Shown one piece after another: positions 52,391-61,924 of a stretch of 64,000 nucleotides of DNA. Under the pieces are notes generated by a model. That model saw nothing but the letters and a program-made list of their open reading frames with translations. It was not told the DNA's origin and did no database searches. Made by a program: the position numbers and the translations under genes. Position 1 is the first letter of the stretch. Every line of letters begins with the position of its first letter. Source of the DNA: Candidatus Bathyarchaeota archaeon (GTDB lineage Archaea; Thermoproteota; Bathyarchaeia; Bathyarchaeales; Bathycorpusculaceae); contig PLTA01000034.1 in the NCBI GenBank assembly GCA_003164295.1, forward strand, positions 62,001 through 126,000, read 5' to 3'.

Positions 52391-53846
52391 CTGGGAATAC
52401 TAAACAGAGCATTCAGAAACCTCTCAAGACGCAAAATAAGAGCGTTATTAGTAGTCATCGCACCCGGTTTTTGCATGGCCATACTTATCGCCATCCCACC
52501 AGGCATAGCTGCCAACCAAAACGCTACAAACAACCTAACCGGCAACCTGGGAAGCACCTTCACATAGACAGAAGCACAAATCAACCAGACATTGACACAA
52601 ATTCAATGCAGCTTAACACAATCAGCCCCCAGCGGCTATGGTTTTCAATCAAGTGACTCTGGAACAACGATCAGTGGCCCACCTGGAGGCGGCTCTGGTA
52701 GTAAGGGTCCAGAGATAAAAAGCATATTTGGTGGAGGCCCGAATGGTGGAGAAGGATCTACCCCTATGAATGAAACTCTCTATTCTGATATAACCAACAT
52801 ATCCGGTGTAGCCGCGGTTGAACCGATACTCCAAGAGGTCGAGGGATATAACAAAACAGTCTATCCAACGATGATGCAAAATGGGGTCCAGTCGCAGTCT
52901 ACACAAGGCTTCAACATCACGGTGCCCAACTACATCATTGAGGGCATACCATTTAACGCTTCATTAATTAACAATTATCCAATACTCCCGACAAACGTCA
53001 CTGCAGGCAGAAACTTGCAATCTACAAACACCTGTGATGTGTTTTTGAGCGTAAACAACTCAGCATACTTCAATGCGGGTGCAGGCGACACAATTAACAT
53101 CTTAGGCACAAACTTCACAGTCGTAGGCATATACTCACCATCAGGAGTAGACAACCAAGACCTATATATGCCCCTCTCAGAAGCCCAAGCCATAACTAAC
53201 AACACAGACACCATAACAACCCTAAACGTATTCGGCGACAACACCTCAGATGTATCCTCAGTGTCTAACGCAATAAGCGTAGCACACCCAGACCTCAACG
53301 TCCAAACGGCACAAGACAGACTAAGCTAACTCCAGCAAGAAGAGTCAATATACAATAGCCAACTACAAAGCGCTCAAGCAACCATGAATCAGACACAAAA
53401 CACAAGCCCTAGAAGAAATCGTCATAGCTGTTGTAGCTACAAGCATCATCGTGCTCTTCGTTATGCTCTACACTGTCCGGGAAAGAACGAAAGAAATCGG
53501 GACATTGAAAGCCATAGGAGCAAGCAACGCAGCAGTCATGAGCCAATTCCTACTCGAAGGTGTTCTATTAAGTGTACTAGCTGGAGTAGTCGCCGTAGTC
53601 ATAGGCACCGTAGCTGCACCATACCTATCGTCAATTCTGCTTCCAAATTCTGGCAATCTATTCGGTCATGGCCAAATGATTTCAATTATCAATGGTTCAA
53701 CATCAAAAACTCCAGCCATCACAGTTAGCCCTGAACTTATGGCAATCGGTTTTGGCGCATCAATATTACTGGGCGCAATCGGCAGCTTGTACCCATCATG
53801 GCGTGCAGCAAAAACAAGACCAGCGGAGGCAATGCGGTATGAGTGA
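52391..53846 (+). pseudogene. Decayed second copy of the FtsX/MacB-type permease
   Basis: The sequence matches the intact permease at 46613-48103 from end to end, but the start codon is CTG (52391) where the intact copy has ATG. There is a TAG at 52565-52567, a TAA at 53327-53329 and a frame change near 53395. The C-terminal part (FVMLYTVRERTKEIGTLKAI to YPSWRAAKTRPAEAMRYE) is well preserved. The Gly-rich outer stretch differs. SD-like AAGGTG remains upstream of the CTG. Two BlaI-type sites lie just upstream, so this copy was the regulated one before it was lost. Confidence 0.9.
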
Positions 53847-54672
53847 GTTAGTATTGAAAATTGAAAACCTTACAAAAACCTATACACTTGGCAAAAGAGA
53901 AGTACAGCCACTAACCAACCTCAATCTTGAAATCAAGAAAGGCGAATTCACAGCAATCATGGGACCCTCAGGCAGCGGCAAAACTACACTACTAAACATT
54001 ATGGGCTGCATCGATAAACCAACAAAAGGTAAAGTTCTCTTGGACAACGTTGACATCGGTGAATTACCTGAATCGCAACTCTACAAAATACGCAGAGACA
54101 AAATCGGCTTCATTTTCCAAAGCTCTAACCTCTTACCCTACCTAAATGCACGGGAAAATGTTGAGTTAGCCATGGAACTTGCGGGAAAGTTCAGCGGTCA
54201 AAGAAGCGAAAGAGCCAATGAACTGCTTGCGACTGTCGGTTTATCTGGGCGTGAATCTCATAGACCTCAACGTCTCAGTCAAGGAGAACAACAAAGGTAG
54301 CCATAGCCCGAGCATTAGCCAATGACCCAGCCATTATACTAGCCGATGAACCCACAGGAAACCGTCAAGCTACTGGCAAATCTCAACCTCAAACAGGGAA
54401 CCTCCATTATCATGGTAACGCATGACGGGCAAGTCGCAGCTCACACTGAACGAATGCTTTTCTTAGCCGACGGAAAAATCACTAAAGAAAAAGAAGGACT
54501 ACACCTAGCAAAGAAGCTTATCTGCCCCTATTGCCGTACGAAACTACAACCTGAAAACCAAGCATGTCCTGCCTGCGGAAAAAGTTTTCCAGCACGCAAA
54601 TTACAAAGCAAAACATTCCCCGCGCCTGGCAGCAGCCAAACCAAATCGATCGATGCTAAAGGTGATGCCTGA
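53839..54672 (+). pseudogene. Decayed second copy of the MacB-type ATPase with zinc ribbon
   Basis: ATG at 53839 opens a frame matching the intact ATPase through GPSGSGKTT and LSQGEQQR, then a frame change gives TAG at 54298-54300. Walker B (ILADEPTGN) is readable in the next frame, and the D-loop is missing because of a small deletion followed by another shift. From about 54352 the rest is open (ETVKLLANLNLKQGTSIIMV), ending in the zinc ribbon CPYCRTKL / CPACGKSF and TGA at 54670-54672. It overlaps the permease copy by eight bases, as in the intact cassette. Confidence 0.9.
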
Positions 54673-55907
54673 TGGAGATTCCCCATCCATTACTTCAAGC
54701 TCCTTCACCTCCTCCATCGCTCGCTCAACAGCCCAAAGCCAAACATTTTTCTGTTTTGCTCTTAATCGGGCTGGTTCTGGTAGGGTTGATCGCTGGCGGC
54801 TTAATCGGCTACGCTTATATCTATTCATCACTAAATGGAAAAATAATACTTTGCAGTCGAATTTGCAGAATGACGCGCTTAACTCAGCATATACTTTTGG
54901 CTCTAACTTGACCTATCTTTTAGGTGGAAATGTTTCTTTGGCTCAACTTTATTCGCAGGTGAAAAATTCCGTCGTTGTCATCCAAGACTTCTACAGGAAT
55001 ATACAATGTTTGAACAAACTATATATTCACAGCAACAGGGATCCGGATTCATAACAACCGTAAACAATCAACAAGTTATCGTTACCAACAACCATGTCAT
55101 TCAAGATGCAATTAACATAACTAACATTTGCAGATGGCGAAAGCTACCCTGGAAAAGAGATAGGTTCAGACTCATTGGCTGACTTAGCTGTCGTCACCGT
55201 AAACTCAATGCCCAGTGATTTGTCCTCGTTAACATTGATTAATTCGTCAACTTTGCAAGTCGGAGACCCAGTTGTAGCTGTAGGTACACCTTTCGGGCTT
55301 TCAGGAACACTGACTACAGGCGTAATCAGCGCACTTGGTCGAACAATAACAGAAGATTCAAGCACAAGCCAAAGCTCAGGACCAACAATTTCAGACATAA
55401 TTCAAACAAGCACAGCAATCAACCCAGGAAACTCAGGAGGACCGCTAATTAATTATGAAGGTAACGTGGTTGGCATAACTACTGCTGCGGTAAGCAACTC
55501 TAATGGTTTAGGATTCGCAATTCCCTCTGAAACCATAATACGTGAACTCAACTCTCTGGTAACAAGTGGCTCCTACAACCAACATCCAACCATTAATGCA
55601 CAAGGAACAGATATGAATTATCAAATCGCCCAAGCTGCCGGCGTAAACATTACTTACGGTTGGTTGGTGGAGTGTTTCAACACAGAACGGGCTCAAAGGA
55701 GGCTCAACCCAGACATCGGTTTTAGGCTCAACTATAATGACAGGCGGCAACGTTATAATCGGCATCAATGGAACAAGAATAACGGACACCGACGACCTGC
55801 TATCTTATCTCGAGCAACATACACTGCCGGGTCAAACGGTTGATTTCACTGTAATTCGCAATGGACAAACCCAAACAGTTTCAGTAATCATTGAAAAAGT
55901 ATCTTAA
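54672..55907 (+). pseudogene. Decayed second copy of the HtrA-type protease
   Basis: It starts at ATG 54672, overlapping the ATPase remnant (TGATG). At least four frame changes break it (near 54840, 55000, 55125 and 55690). The anchor helix, VTNNHVIQD, SLADLAVVTV and NPGNSGGPL are still readable, and the end (YLEQHTLPGQTVDFTVIRNG to EKVS) matches the intact copy. The central serine-protease part (55175 to about 55680) is the longest open piece, but without export signal and PDZ it should not work. Confidence 0.9.
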
Positions 55908-56018
55908 CCTACTTTCTTCTTTTTTTAATACTTTTATTTTTGTTGGAACCTGCATTTTGCAGTTTCGAAGAGAAAAAATATTCCAAGGAAAATAACTAGG
56001 ATTCTAGCTTCGCGAAGA

Positions 56019-56151
56019 AGAACAACACCCGGTGCTACCACCAACTGTTGTTGTTCTACCAAAGAAGAAGAAGTGTGAATTTTCAGGGCTTCTTCTTCTT
56101 TTAAGGTTAGAAGAAGGACACGGTGCTATTTTCTGCGTTCCTCCTTCTTCT
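56019..56151. other. Three consecutive hairpins upstream of the MTAP gene
   Basis: Stem A pairs AGAACAACA (56019-56027) with TGTTGTTCT (56049-56057). Stem B pairs 13 bases at 56061-56073 (AAAGAAGAAGAAG) with 56089-56101. Stem C pairs AGAAGAAGGA (56109-56118) with TCCTTCTTCT (56142-56151). Loops A and C both contain CGGTGCTA (56030-56037 and 56121-56128), and loop A has an inner GGTG/CACC stem. Such regular stacking suggests a structured RNA. It lies between the decayed protease and the promoter of the purine-salvage operon. The strand of transcription is unknown. Confidence 0.55.
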
Positions 56152-56244
56152 TTCAGAGAAGAACAAAGCACTTCATTTTTGACTTTTGTTTCGTTTTGAA
56201 AACAAAAACCGGCTAAATGGGCTTTTCTGGGTTCATTGACGCTA

Positions 56245-56253
56245 TTTTTATAA
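56245..56253 (+). promoter_or_regulatory. TATA box of the MTAP-APRT operon
   Basis: TTTTTATAA is centred about 28 bases before the ATG at 56277, placing the start of transcription at or within two bases of the ATG. No Shine-Dalgarno is present, so the first gene is probably read as a leaderless message. Confidence 0.55.
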
Positions 56254-56276
56254 GGTAAACATTTGAAGATAATTGC

Positions 56277-57062
56277 ATGCAAGCTGAATTTGGAGTTATC
56301 GGTGGAACAGGTCTCTACGATCATAAACTACTAAAAAATGTTCAAGAGGTGACGATGGAAACGCCCTACGGCAAGCCATCAGATACCATAACAGTTGGCG
56401 AACTCGGTGGTAAATGTGTGGCTTTTCTACCAAGGCATGGAAAAAAACATACTATCCGCCCAACCGACATTAACGTTAGAGCAAACATTTTTGCTTTAAA
56501 ACGGCTCGGCGTAAAACGAATTCTCGCGCCTTCAACCGTTGGCTCACTTAGAGAAGAATATCATCCAGGTGAAATAGTTTTTGTTGACCAATTCATTGAT
56601 CGAACCACGCGAAGAGAACAATCATTTTACACAGAAAACAAGGTTTGCCATATTTCGGTGGCTGAACCCATGTGTCCTGACCTTAGGAAAACAATAATTT
56701 CCGTTGGTAAAGACATAGGAATTAAAATGCATGAAACAGGAACCTATGTTTGCATTGAAGGACCACGTTTCTCAAGCAAAGCAGAATCCAAAATGTACCG
56801 TCAATGGGGCGCAGATGTTGTTGGAATGACCCTTGTTCCTGAATGTGTTTTAGCCAGAGAAGCTGAAATTTGCTATGCTTCTATTTCAACTGTTACTGAC
56901 TACGACGTATGGAAAGACCATGTAGTTTGCGTGGACGATATTCTTGCAACTATGAAATCTAACATTGAAAACGTTAAACGTATAATCGCTGAAACTGTCG
57001 CTAAAACCCCCAGTGAATGTACTTGTGCATGTAACCAAGCGTTAAAAGGGGCTTTTGTCTAA
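56277..57062 (+). CDS. mtnP: S-methyl-5'-thioadenosine phosphorylase (MTAP)
   Basis: A 261-residue cytoplasmic enzyme that phosphorolyses methylthioadenosine to adenine and methylthioribose-1-phosphate. Family hallmarks are GVIGGTGLYD at the N-terminus, FLPRHGKKHTIRPTDINVRAN, STVGSLREE, YVCIEGPRFSSKAES, GMTLVPECVLAREAEICYA and VTDYDVW. The AEICYA/VTDYDVW pattern fits MTAP better than general purine nucleoside phosphorylase, though archaeal members may accept several nucleosides. The C-terminus has a short Cys-rich piece (CTCACNQ). The adenine phosphoribosyltransferase gene follows 11 bases later. Confidence 0.93.
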   Translation: MQAEFGVIGGTGLYDHKLLKNVQEVTMETPYGKPSDTITVGELGGKCVAFLPRHGKKHTIRPTDINVRANIFALKRLGVKRILAPSTVGSLREEYHPGEIVFVDQFIDRTTRREQSFYTENKVCHISVAEPMCPDLRKTIISVGKDIGIKMHETGTYVCIEGPRFSSKAESKMYRQWGADVVGMTLVPECVLAREAEICYASISTVTDYDVWKDHVVCVDDILATMKSNIENVKRIIAETVAKTPSECTCACNQALKGAFV

Positions 57063-57073
57063 AGGGGAAAAAC

Positions 57074-57619
57074 ATGAACAAACCCGACAATGTCGTTGAC
57101 TTTAAATCGAAAATTCGTAGAATCCCCGAGTTCAAAGGTGTAGTTTTCTGGGATATCACTCCCCTTCTAAAAGACAAAGTTTGCTTTCACGAAGCCGTTA
57201 AACAATTAGCTGACCATTACAAGGGTAAATCTATTGATGTAATCGTTTCAAACGAAGCAAGAGGCTTCATTATCGGTGCAGCATTAGCTTACGAATTAGG
57301 CGTGGGCTTTATACCAATACGGAAAAAAGGCAAGCTTCCATATCAATGCGAAAACCTCACCTACAAGAAGGAATACGAATGCGACACAATTGAAATCCAC
57401 CAGGATGCCATTGAAAAAGGTGCGAACGTTTTGATAATTGACGATTTGCTTGCAACAGGTGGTACAATAAAAGCAAACATTGAATTAGTTGAAAAGTTAG
57501 GCGGCAATGTTATAGGCTTAGGCTTCCTCATTGAGTTATGCTATTTGGACGGAAGAAAAGCATTGGGCAACAAATACGAAGTTTACTCGTTAATTCAATT
57601 AAAAACCACAAACGCTTAA
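57074..57619 (+). CDS. apt: Adenine phosphoribosyltransferase
   Basis: A 181-residue enzyme that converts adenine and PRPP to AMP. The PRPP loop VLIIDDLLATGGTIKA, the early VVFWDITPLLKD and the region SNEARGFIIGAALAYELGVGFIPIRKKGKLP are typical APRT features. ATG at 57074 follows AGGGGAAAA after the MTAP stop, so the two are co-translated. Together they recycle the adenine freed from methylthioadenosine made by polyamine and other SAM pathways. Confidence 0.94.
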   Translation: MNKPDNVVDFKSKIRRIPEFKGVVFWDITPLLKDKVCFHEAVKQLADHYKGKSIDVIVSNEARGFIIGAALAYELGVGFIPIRKKGKLPYQCENLTYKKEYECDTIEIHQDAIEKGANVLIIDDLLATGGTIKANIELVEKLGGNVIGLGFLIELCYLDGRKALGNKYEVYSLIQLKTTNA

Positions 57620-57714
57620 CAAATATTTAACTTGGGCTTGATGGAAAGAAGGCTCAATTAAGCAACATTCTTTCATTTTCTTGATTGTACAAAATAATTG
57701 CGAAGGGGCAGAGT

Positions 57715-57831
57715 TTACTTTTTTTGTGCTTTAATGAAAAAGTCCGCCGTTTTACCAAGCCCTAGCGCCTCCAGATAGATTTCTGTGTTTACGTTAAATG
57801 TTGATTTGTTGTTGCAGCTGGATGGCAACAC
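57715..57831 (-). CDS. Small hypothetical protein or gene remnant
   Basis: The minus strand from GTG at 57831 to TAA at 57715-57717 encodes 38 residues whose second half (NTEIYLEALGLGKTADFFIK) reads like a folded helical protein. A second TTG start directly follows the GTG. There is no strong ribosome binding site and no recognised family, so it may be a remnant. It lies between the purine-salvage operon and a Lrp-type gene. Confidence 0.35.
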   Translation of the reverse strand: MLPSSCNNKSTFNVNTEIYLEALGLGKTADFFIKAQKK

Positions 57832-57883
57832 AGATTTAATAACTATGTTCCAAGCTCATTAAGTAGTAAATGAGGCGTCTTAT

Positions 57884-58186
57884 GTGGAGGATGTTTTTGC
57901 TAATATAGAATTCACAGCACGCGTCGATTTTTCTGCAAAAGAAAACGTTCATCCTCAAAAAAGACATGCTTTTGTTTTTATTAATGCTGAACCTGATTCA
58001 AGTAAAAGTGCTCTTGAGGATTTAAAAAAAGTTGAAGAGGTCATTGAGATTTATCCTTCATGTGGGACTTACGATATTATTGCGAAGGTTGGGGGTGAAT
58101 CTTTGGAGCAGCTTCGTGAAGTCATTTTTAAGCAGATAAAGAATCTTGCCACCATCAAATCAACTTTGACCCTAATGGTCATTTAG
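57884..58186 (+). CDS. Stand-alone Lrp/AsnC ligand-binding (RAM) domain protein 1
   Basis: A 100-residue protein without a DNA-binding helix-turn-helix. The RAM fold is visible: HAFVFINAEPDSSKSALEDLKKVEEVIEIYPSCGTYDIIAKVGGESLEQLREVI and the final strand KSTLTLMVI. An N-terminal extension of about 27 residues precedes the first strand. GTG at 57884 has GAGG nine bases upstream. Such proteins form rings that bind amino acids and act with full Lrp regulators. A second member is at 61925-62194. Confidence 0.85.
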   Translation: MEDVFANIEFTARVDFSAKENVHPQKRHAFVFINAEPDSSKSALEDLKKVEEVIEIYPSCGTYDIIAKVGGESLEQLREVIFKQIKNLATIKSTLTLMVI

Positions 58187-58237
58187 TATTCAGAACATTG
58201 GACCGAAAGCTTTTTTCTAAGAAAATACTTAAGAATA

Positions 58238-58429
58238 TTGAGTTTTTCGCTGCATTCTCTCATGCGTTTCCAAAACATGCACCGACTTCTCCATGAGGAA
58301 CTTTTGCAAAATTGGCAGCTAAACATTGATCTCCCATCTAAACGTCACTTAGCTTACATTGACAATTTCAAGCAATATTTGATTGAAAGCAACAATCATT
58401 CAACTCTCAACATTGCGGCAAAATCGTAA
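58238..58429 (+). CDS. Possible small protein
   Basis: A 63-residue open frame from TTG at 58238. RFQNMHRLLHEELLQNWQLN, then HLAYIDNFKQYLIESNN, is amphipathic and could be a helical protein, but there is no clear ribosome binding site and no recognised family. It may be spurious. Confidence 0.3.
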   Translation: MSFSLHSLMRFQNMHRLLHEELLQNWQLNIDLPSKRHLAYIDNFKQYLIESNNHSTLNIAAKS

Positions 58430-58433
58430 AACC

Positions 58434-58985
58434 TCAAATAAAAATCTGCTTAGCCACGTGCAAATAAATTTCTAAATCATAGTCAGAAAACAAAACGAAA
58501 ATAACCTTCTCAAGCTTACCTTCTTTTTCCAAAAAATCTTTAAATGTCTTAACAGCAATTTGACTGGCTTCTTCAATTGGGTATCCGTATGCTCCAGTAC
58601 TAATCGACGGAAACGCAATTGATTTAATGCCCTTAGAAACTGCCAATTTCAACGAGTTCCTGTATGCTTGTTTTAAAAGTTCTGCTTCAACATGAAAGCC
58701 GCCAAGCCAGACAGGTCCAACTGTATGAATAACATATTTTGCTTTCAAGTTGCCGCCTGATGTTATAACTGCTTTTCCAGTTGGCAAACCATCAGGCCAC
58801 TCAGTCTCCCTTATACGCTTACATTCCTCAAGAATTTTAGGTCCGCCTTTGCTGTGTATTGCTCCATCGACTCCGCCGCCTCCCATAAGAGACGAATTTG
58901 CTGGATTGACTATCGCATCTGCTGAAATATCGGTGATGTCTCCTTTAATTAACTCAAGAATTGAGTTTCCAACTTGAATTTCCAT
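58434..58985 (-). CDS. Macrodomain protein (ADP-ribose/O-acetyl-ADP-ribose hydrolase type)
   Basis: A 183-residue macrodomain that binds ADP-ribose and, in this subgroup, removes acetyl or ADP-ribosyl groups. The key motifs are IVNPANSSLMGGGGVDGAIHSKGG, TGKAVITSGGNLKAKYVIHTVGP and FPSISTGAYGYPIEEA, close to the YmdB/MacroD type with the catalytic Asp after the Gly-rich loop. ATG at 58985. It is a single gene convergent with the small upstream genes. Its job in NAD metabolism fits the nearby NAD(P)HX repair and nicotinamidase genes, although linkage is loose. Confidence 0.93.
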   Translation of the reverse strand: MEIQVGNSILELIKGDITDISADAIVNPANSSLMGGGGVDGAIHSKGGPKILEECKRIRETEWPDGLPTGKAVITSGGNLKAKYVIHTVGPVWLGGFHVEAELLKQAYRNSLKLAVSKGIKSIAFPSISTGAYGYPIEEASQIAVKTFKDFLEKEGKLEKVIFVLFSDYDLEIYLHVAKQIFI

Positions 58986-59015
58986 AAATATTACTCACTT
59001 CACTTTGCTATTTAA

Positions 59016-59618
59016 CTATGTTAAAATTGACCATAAAGCTAAACCCATAAAATATGTTCCAAAACCCATGAAAACGGCGATACAAAAAAATGTAATTCCG
59101 GTTTTTGTTTTTATTGTCCACAAACGTTGTGACTAAAAAACAAGTAGAGCCGCGAATGTGTAAAATGAAAAATCACAAAGCCAATGAACACCTGCAAATA
59201 TAGAAAAGCCAACAATTCCAAATAGTTGGGCATTAAGTATTAATGTAGTCCCAATTGTTAACCACCACAAAATAAAGCCAGCGTTAACCGCTGTAGTGTA
59301 AACTCCCGCAAGTATGGAGTCACGCTTTAAACTTACTTGTGATTCTTCGTTTTTATGCCTGTTTCTAAATGTTTGTATTCCCATAAGAATCATCAAAAAA
59401 CCACCGACCAATTCTACAGCAATTTGCACAATGCTTGGAATTTTAAACTGACTTAAAATAAAGAAAATTAGAAACATGAGTGGAAACTCGATTATGCCGT
59501 GACCAATGGCAATCAGGGCTCCTGCAGCTTTGCTTTTTTCTGCTTTTTTAAGGGTAACCGCAAATAATGGACCAGGCATTAAAACGGCTGAGAGTGAAAT
59601 AAGGACAACTGAAGCCAA
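59016..59618 (-). pseudogene. LysE-family transporter gene interrupted by an in-frame TAG
   Basis: From TTG at 59618 the frame encodes 161 residues of a LysE/RhtB-type exporter: VVLISLSAVLMPGPLFAVTL with the family MPGP motif, IGHGIIEFPLMFLIF, GFLMILMGIQTFR, TTAVNAGFILWWLTIG and FAALLVF. A TAG at 59133-59135 stops it. The same frame then continues SQRLWTIKTKTGITFF CIAVFMGFGTYFMGLALW (two pieces), which is the missing last helix of the family, and ends at TAG 59016-59018. So the gene is either truncated by a nonsense mutation or read through. A five-helix product may keep some function. No true start better than TTG is visible. Confidence 0.75.
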
Positions 59619-59747
59619 GAATAGGTAAAAATTTGTGACGTATTCCGAGTTTTAGTCCCTCTCTTTTGGCTCTTAATCATTTTTGCCTATTGTTTGCTAT
59701 AAGCCTTTCATGTTTCCCACATGAAGAAGCATCAATAAGCGACGATT

Positions 59748-60305
59748 TTATTCACATTTTTTACCTTTTAGAAGTCTGGTTTGCATCTCCACGATTTCAC
59801 CGCTATCTTTAGCGGTAACATAATTGTCAAGCAGCATTTCGTTTAACTCAAAAAATGTATGTCCCCATGTAAAAATTGACAATAAATCCTGAGATTCTTT
59901 CATAAAACCGGCAATATATAATGCCGCTGCAATGGCTTCAGCTGTGCTCAACTTAGTTAACTTTCCAAAATTAACAGCGTTACCCGCGATCAAAATTGGA
60001 AGACAACGACTAGTTCCTTTCACATGCCCCGACATCACCTTTTGTGCATACTCCCAACTGCAATCCAAGGCAGCCAAACCAAATTGCTGAACCCGTTCTC
60101 TATCTGCAGGTGAAAAAGCAATTTCGCCAAAAGGATTAAGCACTATTGCTCGTTTTGGCAGAAACCGGGTCTTAGTAACTATCCGCGCAAACCCTCGACG
60201 TTTCAGCCTTAAGGCTGTATTTTTTTTAGGATCATCTTGAGCAGCATGATAAATAGTAATTCGCAACGGAAATTTCGGCGCGGCAGCTTCCGCGTTATTT
60301 TCCAA
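59748..60305 (-). CDS. tsr3: 18S/16S rRNA aminocarboxypropyltransferase Tsr3 (DUF367)
   Basis: A 185-residue enzyme that transfers the aminocarboxypropyl group from SAM to a modified uridine of small-subunit rRNA (position 1191 in yeast 18S). Family hallmarks: ALDCSWEYAQKV, RCLPILIAGNAVNFGKLTKLSTAEAIAAALYI and FTWGHTFFELNEMLLDNY. TTG at 60305 overlaps the end of the NAD(P)HX repair gene by 11 bases, so the two are co-translated. About 12 residues precede the usual family start. Confidence 0.93.
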   Translation of the reverse strand: MENNAEAAAPKFPLRITIYHAAQDDPKKNTALRLKRRGFARIVTKTRFLPKRAIVLNPFGEIAFSPADRERVQQFGLAALDCSWEYAQKVMSGHVKGTSRCLPILIAGNAVNFGKLTKLSTAEAIAAALYIAGFMKESQDLLSIFTWGHTFFELNEMLLDNYVTAKDSGEIVEMQTRLLKGKKCE

Positions 60306-61836
60306 TTGGATTTCGCACCTTCAAATGACTCATTGGATCGTCCAAAAGCTGAGGAATCCAATCAATAATATCTGTAGCTACCATGTGAAAACCAAGCTCG
60401 TTTGCAACAAAATCTCCTGCGGCACCATTTACAAAGGCACCAGCGACTGTAGCTTCAAATTGGTCAACGTATTGAGCTAGCAAACCTCCAACGATACCAC
60501 TTAGAACATCACCCGTACCTCCAACCGTCATGCCGGGATTGCCCGTGAAATTTAGCTTAAACCTCTCCGCACTGCATATGATGTCAACTTTGCCTTTAAC
60601 AAGTACAACAGCGTTAAGTTTTTTTGCAGTTTTTTGAATTGACGTTATCCGTTCTTCTTGGTTTTCAGGTAAGGTTTCGCCTGTAAGAATGGCGTATTCT
60701 CCTGCGTGAGGCGTAAGAACTAATGGTACTTTTAGGGGTCTTTTGTATTTTGCAAATGCTTTGAGTCCGTCTGCGTCCAAAAGCAAGGGCTTACCCGCAG
60801 CTTCAACCTCTGCGATACATTGCTTAACGAAATCTTTGGTTTCAGGGTTTAATCCCATTCCAGGCCCCAAAGCAACCGCATCAACCATATTCAAGTAAGG
60901 TTTTAGTGTTTCTATGTTGTCTGGGTTTAGATTGTTTCCATCAAGTTTTATTGTTATTAAGTCCGGTGACATTGAAGAAATTGTATATGCTACCTTCGCA
61001 GGAGCTGCAAGATAAACAAGATCTACTCCTGTTCTCAAAGCACCGAGCGAAACCAATGTAGGCGCCCCAGAATAAACTTCACTCCCCCCAATCACTAGCA
61101 ATCGCCCAAAATCGCCCTTATGAGCCGTTGAACTGCGTGGTTTTTTGGCCAAATATACGTCGCCGGGGCCAACAAAGTGTTCTAATTCCTTTGGCAAGCC
61201 TATATCTTTTACAACTAATTCGCCAACGTATTTTTTTGCTTCTTTTAATCCTATCTTTTCTCTGTGAAAGGTTATTGTAAGGTCAGCTTTTATCGCAGAT
61301 CCTAGAACTTCGCCGGTGTCCGATTCTATGCCTGTTGGGACATCGGCAGCTATTTTGAAAGCAGATAAAGAATTAATGTAATCAACCATCTGAGCTATTG
61401 GAGGTTTAAGTTGTCCTTTAGTTCCTGTCCCAAGCAAAGCATCAATCACAACATCAGCTGACACTTGAGGTAGAGCAGAACTATCGGTAACTTCAATCAT
61501 CTCAACCTTTCCTTTTAAAGATTGAAGAACGGACCAATTTTTCAATGCCGCTTCATGGCTTATGTCGCGACCTTTACCCGCAAGAATAACAGTGACGCTA
61601 TAACCTTCATCTAAAAGATGTCTGGCAGCAACAAAGCCGTCGCCACCATTTCCGCCTAAACCACAGAAAACAGAAATTTTTCGTTCATCTGGAAACCGCA
61701 AATTAATCTCTTCAGCTACATTTCGCCCAGCGTTTTCCATTAGTTGAATCAGGCTTATGCCATAATATTCAGCGTTAACTTCAAGAGCACGCATTCCTCT
61801 GCTTGATATGGAGTCATCTTTAATTCGTGTTTTCAT
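60295..61836 (-). CDS. nnrED: Bifunctional NAD(P)H-hydrate epimerase / ADP-dependent NAD(P)H-hydrate dehydratase
   Basis: A 513-residue enzyme that repairs damaged, hydrated NAD(P)H. Residues 1-220 form the YjeF_N epimerase (LMENAGRNVAEEI, CGLGGNGGDGFVAARHL, VVIDALLGTGTKG, AADVPTGIESDTGEV). Residues about 230-513 form the carbohydrate-kinase-like dehydratase (RLLVIGGSEVYSGAPTLVSL, DAVALGPGMG, LTPHAGEYAILTG, GNPGMTVGGTGDVLSGIVGG). Both halves are complete. ATG at 61836. The tsr3 gene follows with an 11-bp overlap. The bifunctional layout is usual in archaea and bacteria. Confidence 0.96.
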   Translation of the reverse strand: MKTRIKDDSISSRGMRALEVNAEYYGISLIQLMENAGRNVAEEINLRFPDERKISVFCGLGGNGGDGFVAARHLLDEGYSVTVILAGKGRDISHEAALKNWSVLQSLKGKVEMIEVTDSSALPQVSADVVIDALLGTGTKGQLKPPIAQMVDYINSLSAFKIAADVPTGIESDTGEVLGSAIKADLTITFHREKIGLKEAKKYVGELVVKDIGLPKELEHFVGPGDVYLAKKPRSSTAHKGDFGRLLVIGGSEVYSGAPTLVSLGALRTGVDLVYLAAPAKVAYTISSMSPDLITIKLDGNNLNPDNIETLKPYLNMVDAVALGPGMGLNPETKDFVKQCIAEVEAAGKPLLLDADGLKAFAKYKRPLKVPLVLTPHAGEYAILTGETLPENQEERITSIQKTAKKLNAVVLVKGKVDIICSAERFKLNFTGNPGMTVGGTGDVLSGIVGGLLAQYVDQFEATVAGAFVNGAAGDFVANELGFHMVATDIIDWIPQLLDDPMSHLKVRNPIGK

Positions 61837-61924
61837 GTTTGATGCCTAAGTATTTTATTGTTGCAGGTTAAAAGATAAGGCTTCCTAAACGGTATACAAA
61901 AGCATCAACCAAACATACAAAAAG

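Noticed and set aside
52565..52567. TAG codon as pyrrolysine in the second permease copy
   Set aside because: The same copy also has a lost start codon, a TAA and a frameshift, and TAG ends many intact genes here, so decay is the simpler explanation.
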